Notes: generated from the sequence alone by a model not told the origin. DNA of 64,000 nt from Kiritimatiellia bacterium (GCA_030745755.1 JASLOA010000009.1:30020-94019); one strand, 5' to 3'; counted from the stretch's first letter, positions 53,143-62,366 are shown. Numbers and translations: made by a program.

Positions 53143-53238
53143 GATGAAATCAGGTCAGAATGGGGAGGCACAAAGGCACGAAGTGTAAGGAGGATTGTCT
53201 GCTGAGGTGGTCACAGCCATCTGCCGTGTTGCCCGAAA

Positions 53239-53326
53239 GGAGATCCCTCGACTTCGCTCGGGATGACACTCTTTGGATAGTCGAATTCCTTAGAGAACTG
53301 TCATGCTGAGCTTGCCGAAGCATCTC
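53239..53326. repeat. Dispersed palindromic element, copy 10
   Basis: GGAGATCCCTCGACTTCGCT and TCATGCTGAGCTTGCCGAAG arms between mnmG (start 53142) and mnmE (stop 53424), itself flanked by mirror copies of a CACAAAG/CTTTGTG motif near 53166 and 53405. Confidence 0.83.
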
Positions 53327-53423
53327 ACCGAAGGCGGGAATCACCGGACAATTGATTTGGGCAACACGCCGCATCTACCTACCTATATTGCTTGGTGTCT
53401 TCGTGTCTTTGTGGCTGTCTTTC

Positions 53424-54788
53424 TTACTTCCCAATACAGAATCGACTAAAGATTGTATCCAGGAGTTCGGTTGTATAGGTGCGTCCGGTGATGGTGCCTA
53501 GCATATCGAGGGCGGCACGAAGCATGTCGGCGGCGGGAACGAGGAGCGCGTCATCTTGTTGTGCGAGCTTACGGGCATCCTCAATCAGCTTGTGCGCACC
53601 GGCGAGTAGGGCTCTGTGCCGTTCAGAGATCACAGCGTGTGGTGGCGTGTCCTGTTGGCCCAGTCGCGCTTTCAGTGCATCACGAACACGGTCGATGCCG
53701 GTGTCCTCAGCGGCGCTGCATGTCACGGTTTCAAATCTGTTGTCGGGCGGCTCAACCTTGCCCGACAGCAGATCGCACTTGTTCTGAACAACCACGGTTC
53801 CTTCTGGCTTCAGGGCTTCAAGCTGAGATCGATCTGCCTCGGTAACGGACCGGGAAGCATCAAGCAGATAGAGGACAAGATCGGCCTGCTCGATACTGTC
53901 TGTCGCACGTGTAACTCCTTGCTGCTCAACAAGACACGACGAATCGCGTAAGCCTGCTGTATCAATCAGGCGCATCTGGATTCCTCCCAGAACCAGTGTC
54001 TCTTCAATGGTGTCGCGAGTGGTGCCCGGCAGGTGTGTCACGATCGAACGCTCTCTGCCGAGAAGACGATTCATGAGTGTGGACTTGCCGACATTGGGCT
54101 GACCGGCGATGACGACACGCGCGCCGTCGCGGAGGAGGTGCCCCTCTTCCCAGGTATCGAGCAGAGCGCCAATTTCCTGTTCTGACTCTCTCAGGCGGCG
54201 CACCGTGTTCTCGAGGACAGAGGGCGGCAGTTCACCCTCGTCAAAGTCGAGTGAGGCCTCGAGGTCTGCCGCCGCTGCCATGAGATGATCGTAGAGCGCG
54301 TCAAGCTGTGCACTCAATCTACCTTCGAGCTGCTCAACGGCTGCTGCCGCGGCGCGGTCGGAGCGTGCACGAATGAGGTCGGCCACGGCTTCAGCCTGCA
54401 GGAGGTCGATCCGGCCATTGAGAAAGGCCCGCCGCGTGAATTCGCCGGGCTCAGCCATGCGCGCGCCGGCATCCAGTACGGCTTGGAGAAGGCGTTCTGC
54501 CGCCGCGCGGCCGCCATGGCCCTGTATCTCGACCACGTCATCGCGTGTGTAGCTGTGCGGAGCGCGGAAGATGAGAACAATCGCCTCGTCGACCTCGGCG
54601 CCGTCGCTGACGATCCGGCCGTGCAGGAACGTTCCGCCGGGACGCAGGGAAGGAGGATCGCCACAACACTCGATAAGGCTATCGGTGATGGAAAGACTCT
54701 GCGGGCCTGACAGGCGCACAATGGCGATGCCGGCCGAACCGGGGGCCGTGGACACAGCGGCAATGGTATCGTGGAAGATGGAACTCAT
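53424..54788 (-). CDS. mnmE: tRNA modification GTPase MnmE
   Basis: 454 residues from ATG 54788 ([20 protein letters not shown]); an in-frame ATG at 54809 gives seven extra residues. The N-terminal folate-binding domain is followed by helices and the G domain at about residue 220: [14 protein letters not shown] (P-loop), [11 protein letters not shown] (G2), [10 protein letters not shown] (G3) and NKCDLL (G4). The C-terminus ends in FCIGK, with the catalytic Cys of the family. It forms a complex with MnmG. The two start codons sit in the arms of an 8-base inverted repeat (54786-54810). Confidence 0.96.
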   Translation of the reverse strand: MSSIFHDTIAAVSTAPGSAGIAIVRLSGPQSLSITDSLIECCGDPPSLRPGGTFLHGRIVSDGAEVDEAIVLIFRAPHSYTRDDVVEIQGHGGRAAAERLLQAVLDAGARMAEPGEFTRRAFLNGRIDLLQAEAVADLIRARSDRAAAAAVEQLEGRLSAQLDALYDHLMAAAADLEASLDFDEGELPPSVLENTVRRLRESEQEIGALLDTWEEGHLLRDGARVVIAGQPNVGKSTLMNRLLGRERSIVTHLPGTTRDTIEETLVLGGIQMRLIDTAGLRDSSCLVEQQGVTRATDSIEQADLVLYLLDASRSVTEADRSQLEALKPEGTVVVQNKCDLLSGKVEPPDNRFETVTCSAAEDTGIDRVRDALKARLGQQDTPPHAVISERHRALLAGAHKLIEDARKLAQQDDALLVPAADMLRAALDMLGTITGRTYTTELLDTIFSRFCIGK

Positions 54789-54871
54789 GCCGATAAAAAT
54801 AGTCGGCATGAGCGGTGGATGTCCAGAGGTCAGTTTTCAGTATTCACCATTCAGGACATATTGCCTAAACA

Positions 54872-54938
54872 GAGATTCCTCGGCTCCGCTCGGAATGACA
54901 CTCCGAGAATGGTCATGCTGAGCTTGTCGAAGCATCTC
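54872..54938. repeat. Dispersed palindromic element, copy 11
   Basis: GAGATTCCTCGGCTCCGCTC and TCATGCTGAGCTTGTCGAAG arms in the gap between the mnmE start (54788) and the coiled-coil gene stop (54960). Confidence 0.8.
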
Positions 54939-54959
54939 ATACAGAACTGAAAGCGCTTG

Positions 54960-56066
54960 TCAATGCCCGCCCTTCTTGGGCTCATCCTTCTCTGCGGCAG
55001 GCTTTTCAGCGCCCTTCTTCGCGGGGGCTTTCTGCTTTTCGGGCGGCTTCCAGGTGGCAAGTTTATCGATCAGAGCGGCGGCCTCCAGGTTGCGATCCAT
55101 CTCGCCCTGGTATACGCTCAGACGCTTACTGTAGGTCGTGGTGTTGCGCTTGCGCTTCTCATATTCTGCGATCTGTTTTTCGGTGGACTCGACCTTCTTC
55201 TTCAGCTTCTCTGCTTCGGAGAGGTAGGGCTTCTTGGCCTTTTCGGCTTCTCGTTGCAGGACAACGGCAGCTTTCTCCAGCTTCAGGTTGGACTGTCTGA
55301 CGAGCGATTCCTGGGAGGCGCCCCATCGTTTCCTTGGATCTTTCTCCAGCGCCACCTTGAGCTCGGCCAGGCGCGCCAGATCAGCTTCGTAGTCCTTGAT
55401 ATCAAGGCGCGCTTCGATCAACTTGGGATTTTCTTCTGCTATCTCGCGCGTCGTAGAGTCACGACTGCTGATGCCAATCAGGTCCAGGTCCGTTGGCAGC
55501 CTGGCAGAGTGAGCAAAGACCTTATCCAGTGAGCGGATGGCTTCGATCTGCTTGGTGAAGACGTAGGCTTCATCGTAGAGCTCATCAATCTGCTTCCTGA
55601 TCGCAGGGTTCTCCTGGGCTCCTTTTCTCTCGGATAGTGTGATGGCGCGGTCTTTGAGCTTGACCTCTTTGTCCTCTATGGGTTTACGAAAGCGGTCGTA
55701 GGTTCCATAGAACTTCTTCTTCTCCGACGCGATCTTCTTCTTCAAGCTGGGTATTTTGCTCCGTGCGCGCTTGCGCTCCCGTGTCCCGAAAACGGTCGCA
55801 CTGTGATCCAGCTCGTCATAGAGCGCACGCAGCTTGAACCATGACGCCATCAGGCGCGGCTGCTGCTTCTCAAGTTCTTTCAGGTAATCGTGGTGGTGGA
55901 GGGGGACGTCTTTGAAGCGTGGATCCGGCTTGGGTTTCTCGGCTTCCTTCTCCTTCTTCTCCGCTGGCACCGGCTTGGCGGCCGCCTGCTCTGCCGCTTT
56001 AACCCTGCAGGATCCGCTCAGCGTGATGAAGCAGAGCGCGATGAGTGGAACAAACGAGACTCTCAT
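54960..56066 (-). CDS. Putative exported coiled-coil protein
   Basis: 368 residues from ATG 56066, where MRVSFVPLIALCFITLSGSC is a signal sequence with a possible lipoprotein cysteine (SGSC is a weak lipobox). The rest is long alternating charged helices with many Lys, Glu and Ala residues (EKKEKEAEKPKPDPR, EKKKFYGTYDRFRKP, EAEKLKKKVESTEKQ), probably a coiled coil. The C-terminus is rich in Pro, Lys and Ala. I do not recognise a family. It overlaps nothing and is followed on the same strand, 88 bases upstream, by the HEAT-repeat gene. Confidence 0.65.
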   Translation of the reverse strand: MRVSFVPLIALCFITLSGSCRVKAAEQAAAKPVPAEKKEKEAEKPKPDPRFKDVPLHHHDYLKELEKQQPRLMASWFKLRALYDELDHSATVFGTRERKRARSKIPSLKKKIASEKKKFYGTYDRFRKPIEDKEVKLKDRAITLSERKGAQENPAIRKQIDELYDEAYVFTKQIEAIRSLDKVFAHSARLPTDLDLIGISSRDSTTREIAEENPKLIEARLDIKDYEADLARLAELKVALEKDPRKRWGASQESLVRQSNLKLEKAAVVLQREAEKAKKPYLSEAEKLKKKVESTEKQIAEYEKRKRNTTTYSKRLSVYQGEMDRNLEAAALIDKLATWKPPEKQKAPAKKGAEKPAAEKDEPKKGGH

Positions 56067-56154
56067 GACTAGGTTCGTGCTCCTTCTCTCGGGCCCTACC
56101 GATCCGTTTGCAGGCTTCTCTCCATATGCGCGTTTTCGGACGACCTCCAGTGAT

Positions 56155-56910
56155 TCAATACCGGTCCTCGTGCGCCAACGCTTTCTCAATGGCGTCGCCC
56201 TGTTCGGCCAGGCTCATGAGCGACTTCGCAAGATCTTCAGGATCGCACGTGGCGCGCAGGTAGGAGTCCACCATCGCAAAGCATTGTGCACCATCAAGTT
56301 CCGCCAGAGCAATGGCGCCATATTTGATAGCCATATTCAACTTGAGCGCCCACTCGTAGCGTACCGTGTCGGCATCACCGCAAGGCGTGCAGAGCTGAAC
56401 AATGTTCTGCTCATCGTCGTCTTGCTTCGAGAAGTCGACCCATACCTGCTGCGAGCGGTCGTCGGGCAGTGAAACGGTCAGAGCCAACTGCTGGCCTTCG
56501 CCAGTGACGGTGACCGGCAGACCTTCAATTGCCGCTGCGAGTAGCGATTCGTCCGAGAGAATGCCGTCGGTTGCCGTGGCGCGCAGCTCAGGGTCTTCCA
56601 GTAACCACTGGCGCCAGGCCTTGATGTCCGAACCGAAGTCCTGATCGCTGATCGTACGGAGAGCATTGAGCGTGTCCGTCACGTTCTTGCCGCGTTCGAG
56701 AACCCCCAGCAGCGGACCGATGCAGCGCTCATCACCGATTTCGGTCAGGATGCGGATGGCCGACCAGCGCACGGCTTCACTGCGGTCATGCAGCAACGGC
56801 AATATGGTTTCTATACAACCTTTACCCTCATCAATAGCGGCTTCGATCATTCGAGCGCGCGTCTCGAAATTACGCAGACCTCTTCGCAGTTCATCCCGTT
56901 CGATGCTCAT
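56155..56910 (-). CDS. HEAT-repeat protein with YbjN/CesT-like C-terminal domain
   Basis: 251 residues. The N-terminal half has HEAT-type helices (LLHDRSEAVRWSAIRILTEIG, then RCIGPLLGVLERG). The C-terminal half, from about residue 140, is compatible with the YbjN/type-III-chaperone-like fold (LQLALTVSLPDD region, QVWVDFSKQDDDEQN, then VRYEWALKLNMAIKYGA). Such folds are protein-binding. There is no secretion system nearby, so the partner is unknown. It is one of three small co-oriented genes before pdxB. Confidence 0.55.
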   Translation of the reverse strand: MSIERDELRRGLRNFETRARMIEAAIDEGKGCIETILPLLHDRSEAVRWSAIRILTEIGDERCIGPLLGVLERGKNVTDTLNALRTISDQDFGSDIKAWRQWLLEDPELRATATDGILSDESLLAAAIEGLPVTVTGEGQQLALTVSLPDDRSQQVWVDFSKQDDDEQNIVQLCTPCGDADTVRYEWALKLNMAIKYGAIALAELDGAQCFAMVDSYLRATCDPEDLAKSLMSLAEQGDAIEKALAHEDRY

Positions 56911-56924
56911 GTCAGAGTTTTCCG

Positions 56925-57143
56925 CTACTTGAGTTGAGTGGCGATCTGGGCGGTTTCGTCGGCATCAAGTGCCCCCGCGAAGCTGCCATCAATGTCTGCC
57001 AGCACCTTCTTGACGCCATCGGCGTCGCCGGCATCGCGCAGCTGCGCCACTTCATCCGGCATGAGGTCTACCTTGTTGCCGTCTTCCTTGATGATCGAGC
57101 AGATGCCCGTTTCGGGGCAGAGTTGGATATTGAGGTCACTCAT
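56925..57143 (-). CDS. Small acidic hypothetical protein
   Basis: 72 residues, acidic, with one Cys pair (CPETGIC) and a helical C-terminal half (VKKVLADIDGSFAGALDADE). It is 14 bases from the HEAT-repeat gene on the same strand and starts 14 bases after the pdxB stop, so it is likely in an operon with both. I do not recognise it. Confidence 0.55.
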   Translation of the reverse strand: MSDLNIQLCPETGICSIIKEDGNKVDLMPDEVAQLRDAGDADGVKKVLADIDGSFAGALDADETAQIATQLK

Positions 57144-57157
57144 AATGGGTCCTTACT

Positions 57158-58345
57158 TTATGCCTTCATTGTGAATCCGAAACCTTCAATCGCATTCCTT
57201 ACTGAGGGAAGTGTGTCGTCTGCGTGGACTTCCGTAAAGCGAAACTCACGACGAATCGGGTAGCTTTTGCGCAAGCCATCGAAATGGTGTCGGCGTTCGG
57301 CTTCGTCTCCGGAACGCAGCGCACGCATACGCGCGTCGTCTGCTTCGATATCGTATACGCGGCGGACCAGATCCCACAGGGCCGTCTCGGCCGGAAGATC
57401 TGCATGGGCCGTGAGCTCGGGCACGCCCGGGGGCGGGAGGAGGGCATCGGGAGTCCAGGAGGGCTCAACGCCGAGAAAACGGCATGCTTCCCGGTACACC
57501 ATGACGGTACCCATGTACTTTCCCTCGTAGGAGTAGCCGGCAATGTGAGGTGATACGATGGCCGCCCGCTCCATCAGGTCTGTGCGGAAATCCGGCTCGC
57601 CCTCCCAGGTATCGATGATGGCGTGCGCGACAATGCCGCACTCCATGGCCCGGAGCAGGGCATCAGTGTCCACGATGGGACCGCGCGCTGCATTGATGAA
57701 GATGCAGCCGGGCTTGAGTTGTGCAAAGAACCCCTCATCCGCCAGATGAACCGTGGCATCCTCTCCTTCCTGGGTCAGCGGGGTGTGAAGCGTCACAACA
57801 TCCGATTCAGCAAGGAGTTCCGGAAGTGATGCCCACCCCCTTCCGCGTCCTGCCTCGGGCCTCCGCTTGCCCTCCGGCGCCCGGTCTCCCCTGCGCTCGC
57901 GCGGCGGGTCATTCGGTATGACTGTCATGCCCAGGGCATCGGCCTTTTCGACCACACGTGTGCCCACATTGCCGACGCCGACCACACCGATCGTTCTTCC
58001 TGCCAGCGTGAGACCGTGCTTCTGCGCGACACATAACAGGGCGGCAGTCAGGTATTCGGATACGCTGTTGGCATTGCAGCCGGCAGCGGAATACCAGGTA
58101 AGGCCCTGTTCCTCTATATAGGGAATGTCAATATGATCGGTACCGATCGTGGCCGTGCCGTAGAAGCGAACACGACTGCCGTCCAGCAGCCCGGGTGTAA
58201 TAGGCGTCGTGGAACGTGTTACAAGCAGATCAGCATCGCGTACGTCGGCAGCGCTGATACTGCGACCATCCAGCAATGTCACATCACCCAGCGTTCCGAA
58301 CGCCTCGGCCACAAACGGCATATTCTTGGCAGCTACAATCTTCAT
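57158..58345 (-). CDS. pdxB: 4-phosphoerythronate dehydrogenase, with a basic insert
   Basis: 395 residues. GVVGVGNVGTRVVEKADALGM is the NAD-binding motif of D-2-hydroxyacid dehydrogenases, VTLHTPLTQEGEDAT and FINAARGPIVDTDALL belong to PdxB, and the C-terminal PdxB dimerisation domain is present (about residue 285 onwards). It catalyses the second step of the DXP-dependent route to pyridoxal phosphate. Residues about 150-170 are a stretch rich in Arg, Gly, Glu and Pro (RRGDRAPEGKRRPEAGRGRG) that interrupts the usual DPP-to-SLxEL connection. Other pdx genes are not visible. Confidence 0.9.
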   Translation of the reverse strand: MKIVAAKNMPFVAEAFGTLGDVTLLDGRSISAADVRDADLLVTRSTTPITPGLLDGSRVRFYGTATIGTDHIDIPYIEEQGLTWYSAAGCNANSVSEYLTAALLCVAQKHGLTLAGRTIGVVGVGNVGTRVVEKADALGMTVIPNDPPRERRGDRAPEGKRRPEAGRGRGWASLPELLAESDVVTLHTPLTQEGEDATVHLADEGFFAQLKPGCIFINAARGPIVDTDALLRAMECGIVAHAIIDTWEGEPDFRTDLMERAAIVSPHIAGYSYEGKYMGTVMVYREACRFLGVEPSWTPDALLPPPGVPELTAHADLPAETALWDLVRRVYDIEADDARMRALRSGDEAERRHHFDGLRKSYPIRREFRFTEVHADDTLPSVRNAIEGFGFTMKA

Positions 58346-58434
58346 CTGTTCTTTGCGCTCTCTTGCATTCCCACAGCTCCGGAGACAGAGGGACGTTCCA
58401 CTGATATGAAAAAGACGTCCGCGTAGTAAGTACC

Positions 58435-58510
58435 TGTCATTCCGAGCGAAGTCGAGGGATCTCCAAACTGCCGTGTGCCGTTGAGATCCCTCGGCAAGCT
58501 CGGGATGACA
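58435..58510. repeat. Dispersed palindromic element, copy 12
   Basis: TGTCATTCCGAGCGAAGTCG and CGGCAAGCTCGGGATGACA arms between the pdxB start (58345) and the lon stop (58550). Confidence 0.85.
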
Positions 58511-58549
58511 TCGTCGGTACTTCTACTTTGTGATGTCAGGATAACGATA

Positions 58550-60991
58550 CTAGAAACAGATCTCCACCACCTCCGGAAATGTCGAGACATAGTTCGGCTT
58601 GAGCCCTTTGCGAACATGGTCGGGCAGTTCCTCGAAGTCCTTGCGGTTGGCCTCGGGGAAGACCAGGTTGTTTATGCCGGCCCGCTTGGCTGCGATGGTC
58701 TTCTCTTTCACACCGCCAATTGGCATCACGCGTCCCGTGAGCGTGAGCTCACCGGTCATGGCGAAGGCCTTCCTGATCCGTTTGCCCGTGGCAAGGGAGT
58801 AGAGCGCCGAGGCCATGGTGATACCGGCCGAGGGGCCATCCTTGGGTGTGGCGCCGGCCGGGATGTGCAGGTGAATGAACTGTTTCTGCAGAACATCGGA
58901 CGCCTTCTCGCTGTCGCTGAGGAAGCCCCTTATATAGGTATAGGCGATTTCGGTGGACTCTACCATGACAGCGCCGAGCTGCCCGGTCTGCTTGAAGCCG
59001 GGCTTGCCGGTCTCGACGCCTGTCGCTTCAATGGCCAGCGTGTCGCCGCCCATACTTGTCCAGGCCAGCCCGGTTACGACCCCTACGCCGGGATTCTTGA
59101 AGAAGTCGTCGTCCTTGAACACCGGCTTGCCCAGCAGCGGCTCAATATCGGCGGCATCGATCTTGATCTTATCGTTGTGACCCTCAACGATGCGCTTAAC
59201 CGATTTGCGGATGATGCGCTTGATATGATTCTCAACACCGCGCACGCCAGGCTCGCGGGCATAGCCGTCGATGATTTTGCGCAGTCCACGACTCGTAATG
59301 GTGAGCTGAGAGCGAGTGACCCCGTGTGCCTTGAGCTGCTTGGGAAGGAGGTAGCGACGCGCAATCTGCAGCTTCTCTTCGAGGATATAGCCCGACAGCT
59401 TGATAATCTCCATCCGGTCAAGCAACGCGCGCGGGATCGTGTCGAGCTGGTTGGCCGTGCAGATGAAGAAGACGTTCGACAGATCGAATCGAACGTCCAG
59501 GTAATGGTCCAGAAAATCGCTATTTTGTTCAGGATCAAGAACTTCCAGAAGCGCTGATGCCGGATCGCCGCGGTAGCTCTGGCCGATCTTGTCGATCTCA
59601 TCGAGCATGATTACCGGGTTGGCACTCTTGCAGGTCTTCATCGCCTGGATGAACTTGCCCGGCAGCGCGCCGATGTAGGTGCGCCGATGCCCTTTGATCT
59701 CGGCTTCGTCCTGGATGCCGCCGAGGGAGAAACGGAAGAAATTACGGCCGATGCTGCGGGCGATGGACTTACCGATCGAGGTCTTGCCTACCCCCGGTGG
59801 GCCGACGAAGCAGAGGATGGTTCCGGAGATGTTCCCCTTCATGATGCCGACCGAGAGGAATTCCAGGATGCGATCCTTCACATCCTCCAGTCCGTAGTGG
59901 TCGCGATTCAGAATCCGCCCCGCTTTGGCGATGTCGTAGCGGTCCTTCGTAAAGACGCCCCATGGCAGGATGGTCAGCCAATCCAGGTAGGTCCGCGAGA
60001 CATTGAACTCGGGGGAAGCCGGTTCGATCAGCTTGATCTTGGCCATCTCCTCTTCAATCCGCTCACGTGCTTCATCGGTGAGGGTCAGCTTCTTGATACG
60101 CTTCTCGAAGCGCTCGGCATCGGCCTCTTTGCCTTCCTTTTCGAGGCCCAGCTCCTTCTTAATGGCTTTGAGCTGTTCGCGCAGGAAGAACTGGCGCTGC
60201 TGGGTGGTGAGTTTCTCCTCGATCTGTTTGCTGATCTTCACCTGCAACTTGGAGATATCGATCTCTTTCTGCAGGAGGAGAAGCACCTTGCCGAGGCGGG
60301 TACGGATGCGGATTGCTGCCAATACCTCCTGCAGTTCGCCGGGCTCCGAACTGGTCATGGCAGCGGCGAAGTCGGCGAGTCGGCCCGGCTCATTCACCGG
60401 CGACTGCGCCATCAGTAGCGCCATCTCCTCGCGGTGCAGCGGGTTGAGCTGGATCAGTTCTTTCAGGCTCTTCACGACCGCCAGCGAGTAGGCTTTCAAC
60501 TCATCGTTGCGAGCCATCTCGGTTTCGAAGAGGTAGTCGACCGTCGCGACAATGTGCGGCGACTCCCTGATGATATCGGTGACGCGAAAGCGTTCGAGTG
60601 CGCCGAGAAGCACCTGGATCGGTCCCTTGGGATGGGGCTGTTGCAGATCCAGGATCTCGGCAATAACGCCGACCCTGTAGAGATCGGATCCTTTCGTGGG
60701 CCGATCCTCTTCTCCCTCCTTTGGTTTGCAGAGAACCAGGCCGACAAACTTGCTGTTGGCCTCGAACGTTTCAACCAGCATTTCCTTCAGCGGGTCATTG
60801 TCCACGATCATCGGGACCTGCATCTTCGGGAATAGCGGGCGATGGTTGAGCGGAATAATGGGCAGCTGCCCCGGAAAGATATCACGCGCAAGGATCAGGT
60901 CGGTTTCATCCGACGCACCCGCCTCCTCGTCCGGAACCAGCTCGACATCGATCGATCCATCGTCCGGTTCCTCTATCTTCTTCCTGGCCAT
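58550..60991 (-). CDS. lon: ATP-dependent protease Lon
   Basis: 813 residues. The N-terminal substrate-binding domain begins LPIIPLNHRPLFPKMQVPM; the AAA+ domain has FVGPPGVGKTSIGKSIARS (Walker A) and PVIMLDEIDKIGQSYRGDP (Walker B); the C-terminal protease carries the serine in ATPKDGPSAGITMASAL and the lysine in IGGVKEKTIAAKRAG. All catalytic residues are present. Lon degrades damaged and regulatory proteins in the cytoplasm. The gene is preceded by about 125 bases without a clear operon neighbour and is monocistronic here. Confidence 0.97.
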   Translation of the reverse strand: MARKKIEEPDDGSIDVELVPDEEAGASDETDLILARDIFPGQLPIIPLNHRPLFPKMQVPMIVDNDPLKEMLVETFEANSKFVGLVLCKPKEGEEDRPTKGSDLYRVGVIAEILDLQQPHPKGPIQVLLGALERFRVTDIIRESPHIVATVDYLFETEMARNDELKAYSLAVVKSLKELIQLNPLHREEMALLMAQSPVNEPGRLADFAAAMTSSEPGELQEVLAAIRIRTRLGKVLLLLQKEIDISKLQVKISKQIEEKLTTQQRQFFLREQLKAIKKELGLEKEGKEADAERFEKRIKKLTLTDEARERIEEEMAKIKLIEPASPEFNVSRTYLDWLTILPWGVFTKDRYDIAKAGRILNRDHYGLEDVKDRILEFLSVGIMKGNISGTILCFVGPPGVGKTSIGKSIARSIGRNFFRFSLGGIQDEAEIKGHRRTYIGALPGKFIQAMKTCKSANPVIMLDEIDKIGQSYRGDPASALLEVLDPEQNSDFLDHYLDVRFDLSNVFFICTANQLDTIPRALLDRMEIIKLSGYILEEKLQIARRYLLPKQLKAHGVTRSQLTITSRGLRKIIDGYAREPGVRGVENHIKRIIRKSVKRIVEGHNDKIKIDAADIEPLLGKPVFKDDDFFKNPGVGVVTGLAWTSMGGDTLAIEATGVETGKPGFKQTGQLGAVMVESTEIAYTYIRGFLSDSEKASDVLQKQFIHLHIPAGATPKDGPSAGITMASALYSLATGKRIRKAFAMTGELTLTGRVMPIGGVKEKTIAAKRAGINNLVFPEANRKDFEELPDHVRKGLKPNYVSTFPEVVEICF

Positions 60992-61113
60992 AACATCTCT
61001 CCCGGCTCTGCCCCTTAAAACAGAAGCGTCAGTTCGATGTTAACGCCACCCCACGGCCTTGCAAACCAGAAAAGCGAAAAGAGGGACAATCGCGGAAACG
61101 GGAGAAAGCCCTA

Positions 61114-61141
61114 TTGACATCGCGACGCCAAATGCTATCTT
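61114..61141 (+). promoter_or_regulatory. Promoter of tRNA-Asn
   Basis: TTGACA at 61114-61119 and TATCTT at 61136-61141, 16 bases apart, end 19 bases before the tRNA 5' end. Confidence 0.7.
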
Positions 61142-61160
61142 ATGCGCCCGCTTGAACTGT

Positions 61161-61235
61161 TCCGGCGTAGCTCAATGGTAGAGTAGGTGACTGTTAATCA
61201 CTTGGTTGCTGGTTCGAGCCCAGCCGCCGGAGCCA
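61161..61235 (+). tRNA. tRNA-Asn (GTT anticodon)
   Basis: Acceptor stem TCCGGCG pairs with CGCCGGA, the anticodon loop CTGTTAA gives GTT, the T-loop is GGTTCGAGCC and CCA is encoded. Confidence 0.94.
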
Positions 61236-61360
61236 TTCGACGCACTGCGTTTGCTCATGGCCTCCGGCCGGGAGCAACAAGCCGGGCGTCGAAGGGCCCG
61301 TGACAGAGCCGCTCGCCATTTGCTCGTGGACTTCGTCCCATTGTCGCGGAGCCTTTTCAC

Positions 61361-61647
61361 ATGCCAGCTTGGTTCTACATGCTTCGCCTCGAATCCGGGA
61401 AGCTCTACCCCGGTGCGACTACCAATCTGGAGAAACGGTGGCGTGATCACCAAGCTGGGCAAGCCTGCCGTACGACCAGGCACGATCCTGCACACCATCT
61501 GGTTTACAGTGAAAAGCATTCGTCTTTTTTTCCGACGCCCGTCGTAGCGAGGCACAGATCAAACGATGGAGCTCAAAGAAGAAGGAAGCACTGGTCGCGG
61601 GGAACATGGTAGAGCTACGTAGGCTGGCAATTTCTCACGACTCCTGA
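61361..61647 (+). pseudogene. GIY-YIG endonuclease-like gene, frameshifted
   Basis: ATG 61361 opens MPAWFYMLRLESGKLYPGA and TTNLEKRWRDHQAG, matching small GIY-YIG nucleases (the motif tyrosines and the Arg are there). After about 55 residues a run of seven T (about 61519-61526) breaks the frame; shifting it restores DARRSEAQIKRWSSKKKEAL and a stop at 61647. The frame change is either a true mutation or a sequencing error in the T run. The normal length of such proteins is about 90-100 residues, which fits 61361-61647 once corrected. It follows tRNA-Asn. Confidence 0.7.
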
Positions 61648-61772
61648 GCACAAATGGCACAGGAAGTGAAAGACCATGTCTTTCAGGGGTTAATCCATTT
61701 CTTACTCTTCCCCAGGGCGTTGACCTGGGTTAGGATGTTCCGTCTTTTCAGGGCTTACTACGAGGAACCATC

Positions 61773-61901
61773 ATGGCAACACGCATCAACGGACCACGAA
61801 TTGAACGGGAGACTCACTTTGGTGAGTTTCTCAAGATCCTGCGTACAGAAGGCACTCCCGCCTATGCAAAGCTCGTCGAGCTCCCGCGGCAGATCCTGTA
61901 G
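61773..61901 (+). CDS. Possible truncated gene (UroD-like N-terminus)
   Basis: A 42-residue ORF with GAGGAA seven bases upstream (MATRINGPRIERETHFGEFL start). The sequence EFLKILRTEGTPAYAKLVEL is faintly like the start of uroporphyrinogen-decarboxylase-like proteins, which are also present at 26554. The frame closes at a TAG, and similarity would continue in another frame. I call it a probable remnant, but the identity is weak. Confidence 0.3.
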   Translation: MATRINGPRIERETHFGEFLKILRTEGTPAYAKLVELPRQIL

Positions 61902-61988
61902 ATCCGGTCCAGAACGCTGCGCATGGCGGAGAAAGTGCTGCCCGCAGGGGAATGAATTGCCAGGTCAGCACGCTATGGAGTCTGCAAT

Positions 61989-62366
61989 ATGAGACGATTT
62001 CGATTATCAGAGTTGGAACCCGAGAGCGGCGAACATATCCTTACGGGGCTTATTCCCGGGACGCACTTGAGCCATGGCGGGATGGGCTTCAAGGTGCCGG
62101 GGGAGCGCTCGCATGACGTAGGGTGTACCTGTGCCGCGTGCGACGGCAAAGGCCGACACGTACATGCGGACGATTGCGAAGTGTTTGTCATTCTGCAAGG
62201 CAGGGGAGTGGTGCAGATTGATGGTGAGGCCCACGCTCTGCGTGCCGGCGATGTCGTGGTGTGTGAACCCGGCGAGGATCATCATCTGGTCGCCGATGAG
62301 GATGATCCCATGGTGAATATCTATCTGCATGCTGGCGATGGCCCGCACTGGAAGAAGAGCGAATGA
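61989..62366 (+). CDS. Cupin-domain protein
   Basis: 125 residues. The two cupin motifs are visible: GRHVHADDCEVFVILQGRG (G-x5-HxH-x3-E type) and GDVVVCEPGEDHHLVADED with the final His. A CTCAACDGKGR cysteine pair lies before the first motif. The metal-binding set is complete, so it may be an isomerase, dioxygenase or binding protein. The ATGA overlap with the following Gfo/Idh gene suggests a joint role in sugar or polyol metabolism. Confidence 0.8.
   Translation: MRRFRLSELEPESGEHILTGLIPGTHLSHGGMGFKVPGERSHDVGCTCAACDGKGRHVHADDCEVFVILQGRGVVQIDGEAHALRAGDVVVCEPGEDHHLVADEDDPMVNIYLHAGDGPHWKKSE

Noticed and set aside
6705..58510. Dispersed repeats as a CRISPR array
   Set aside because: Copies are kilobases apart, palindromic and variable; there are no regular spacers and no cas genes.
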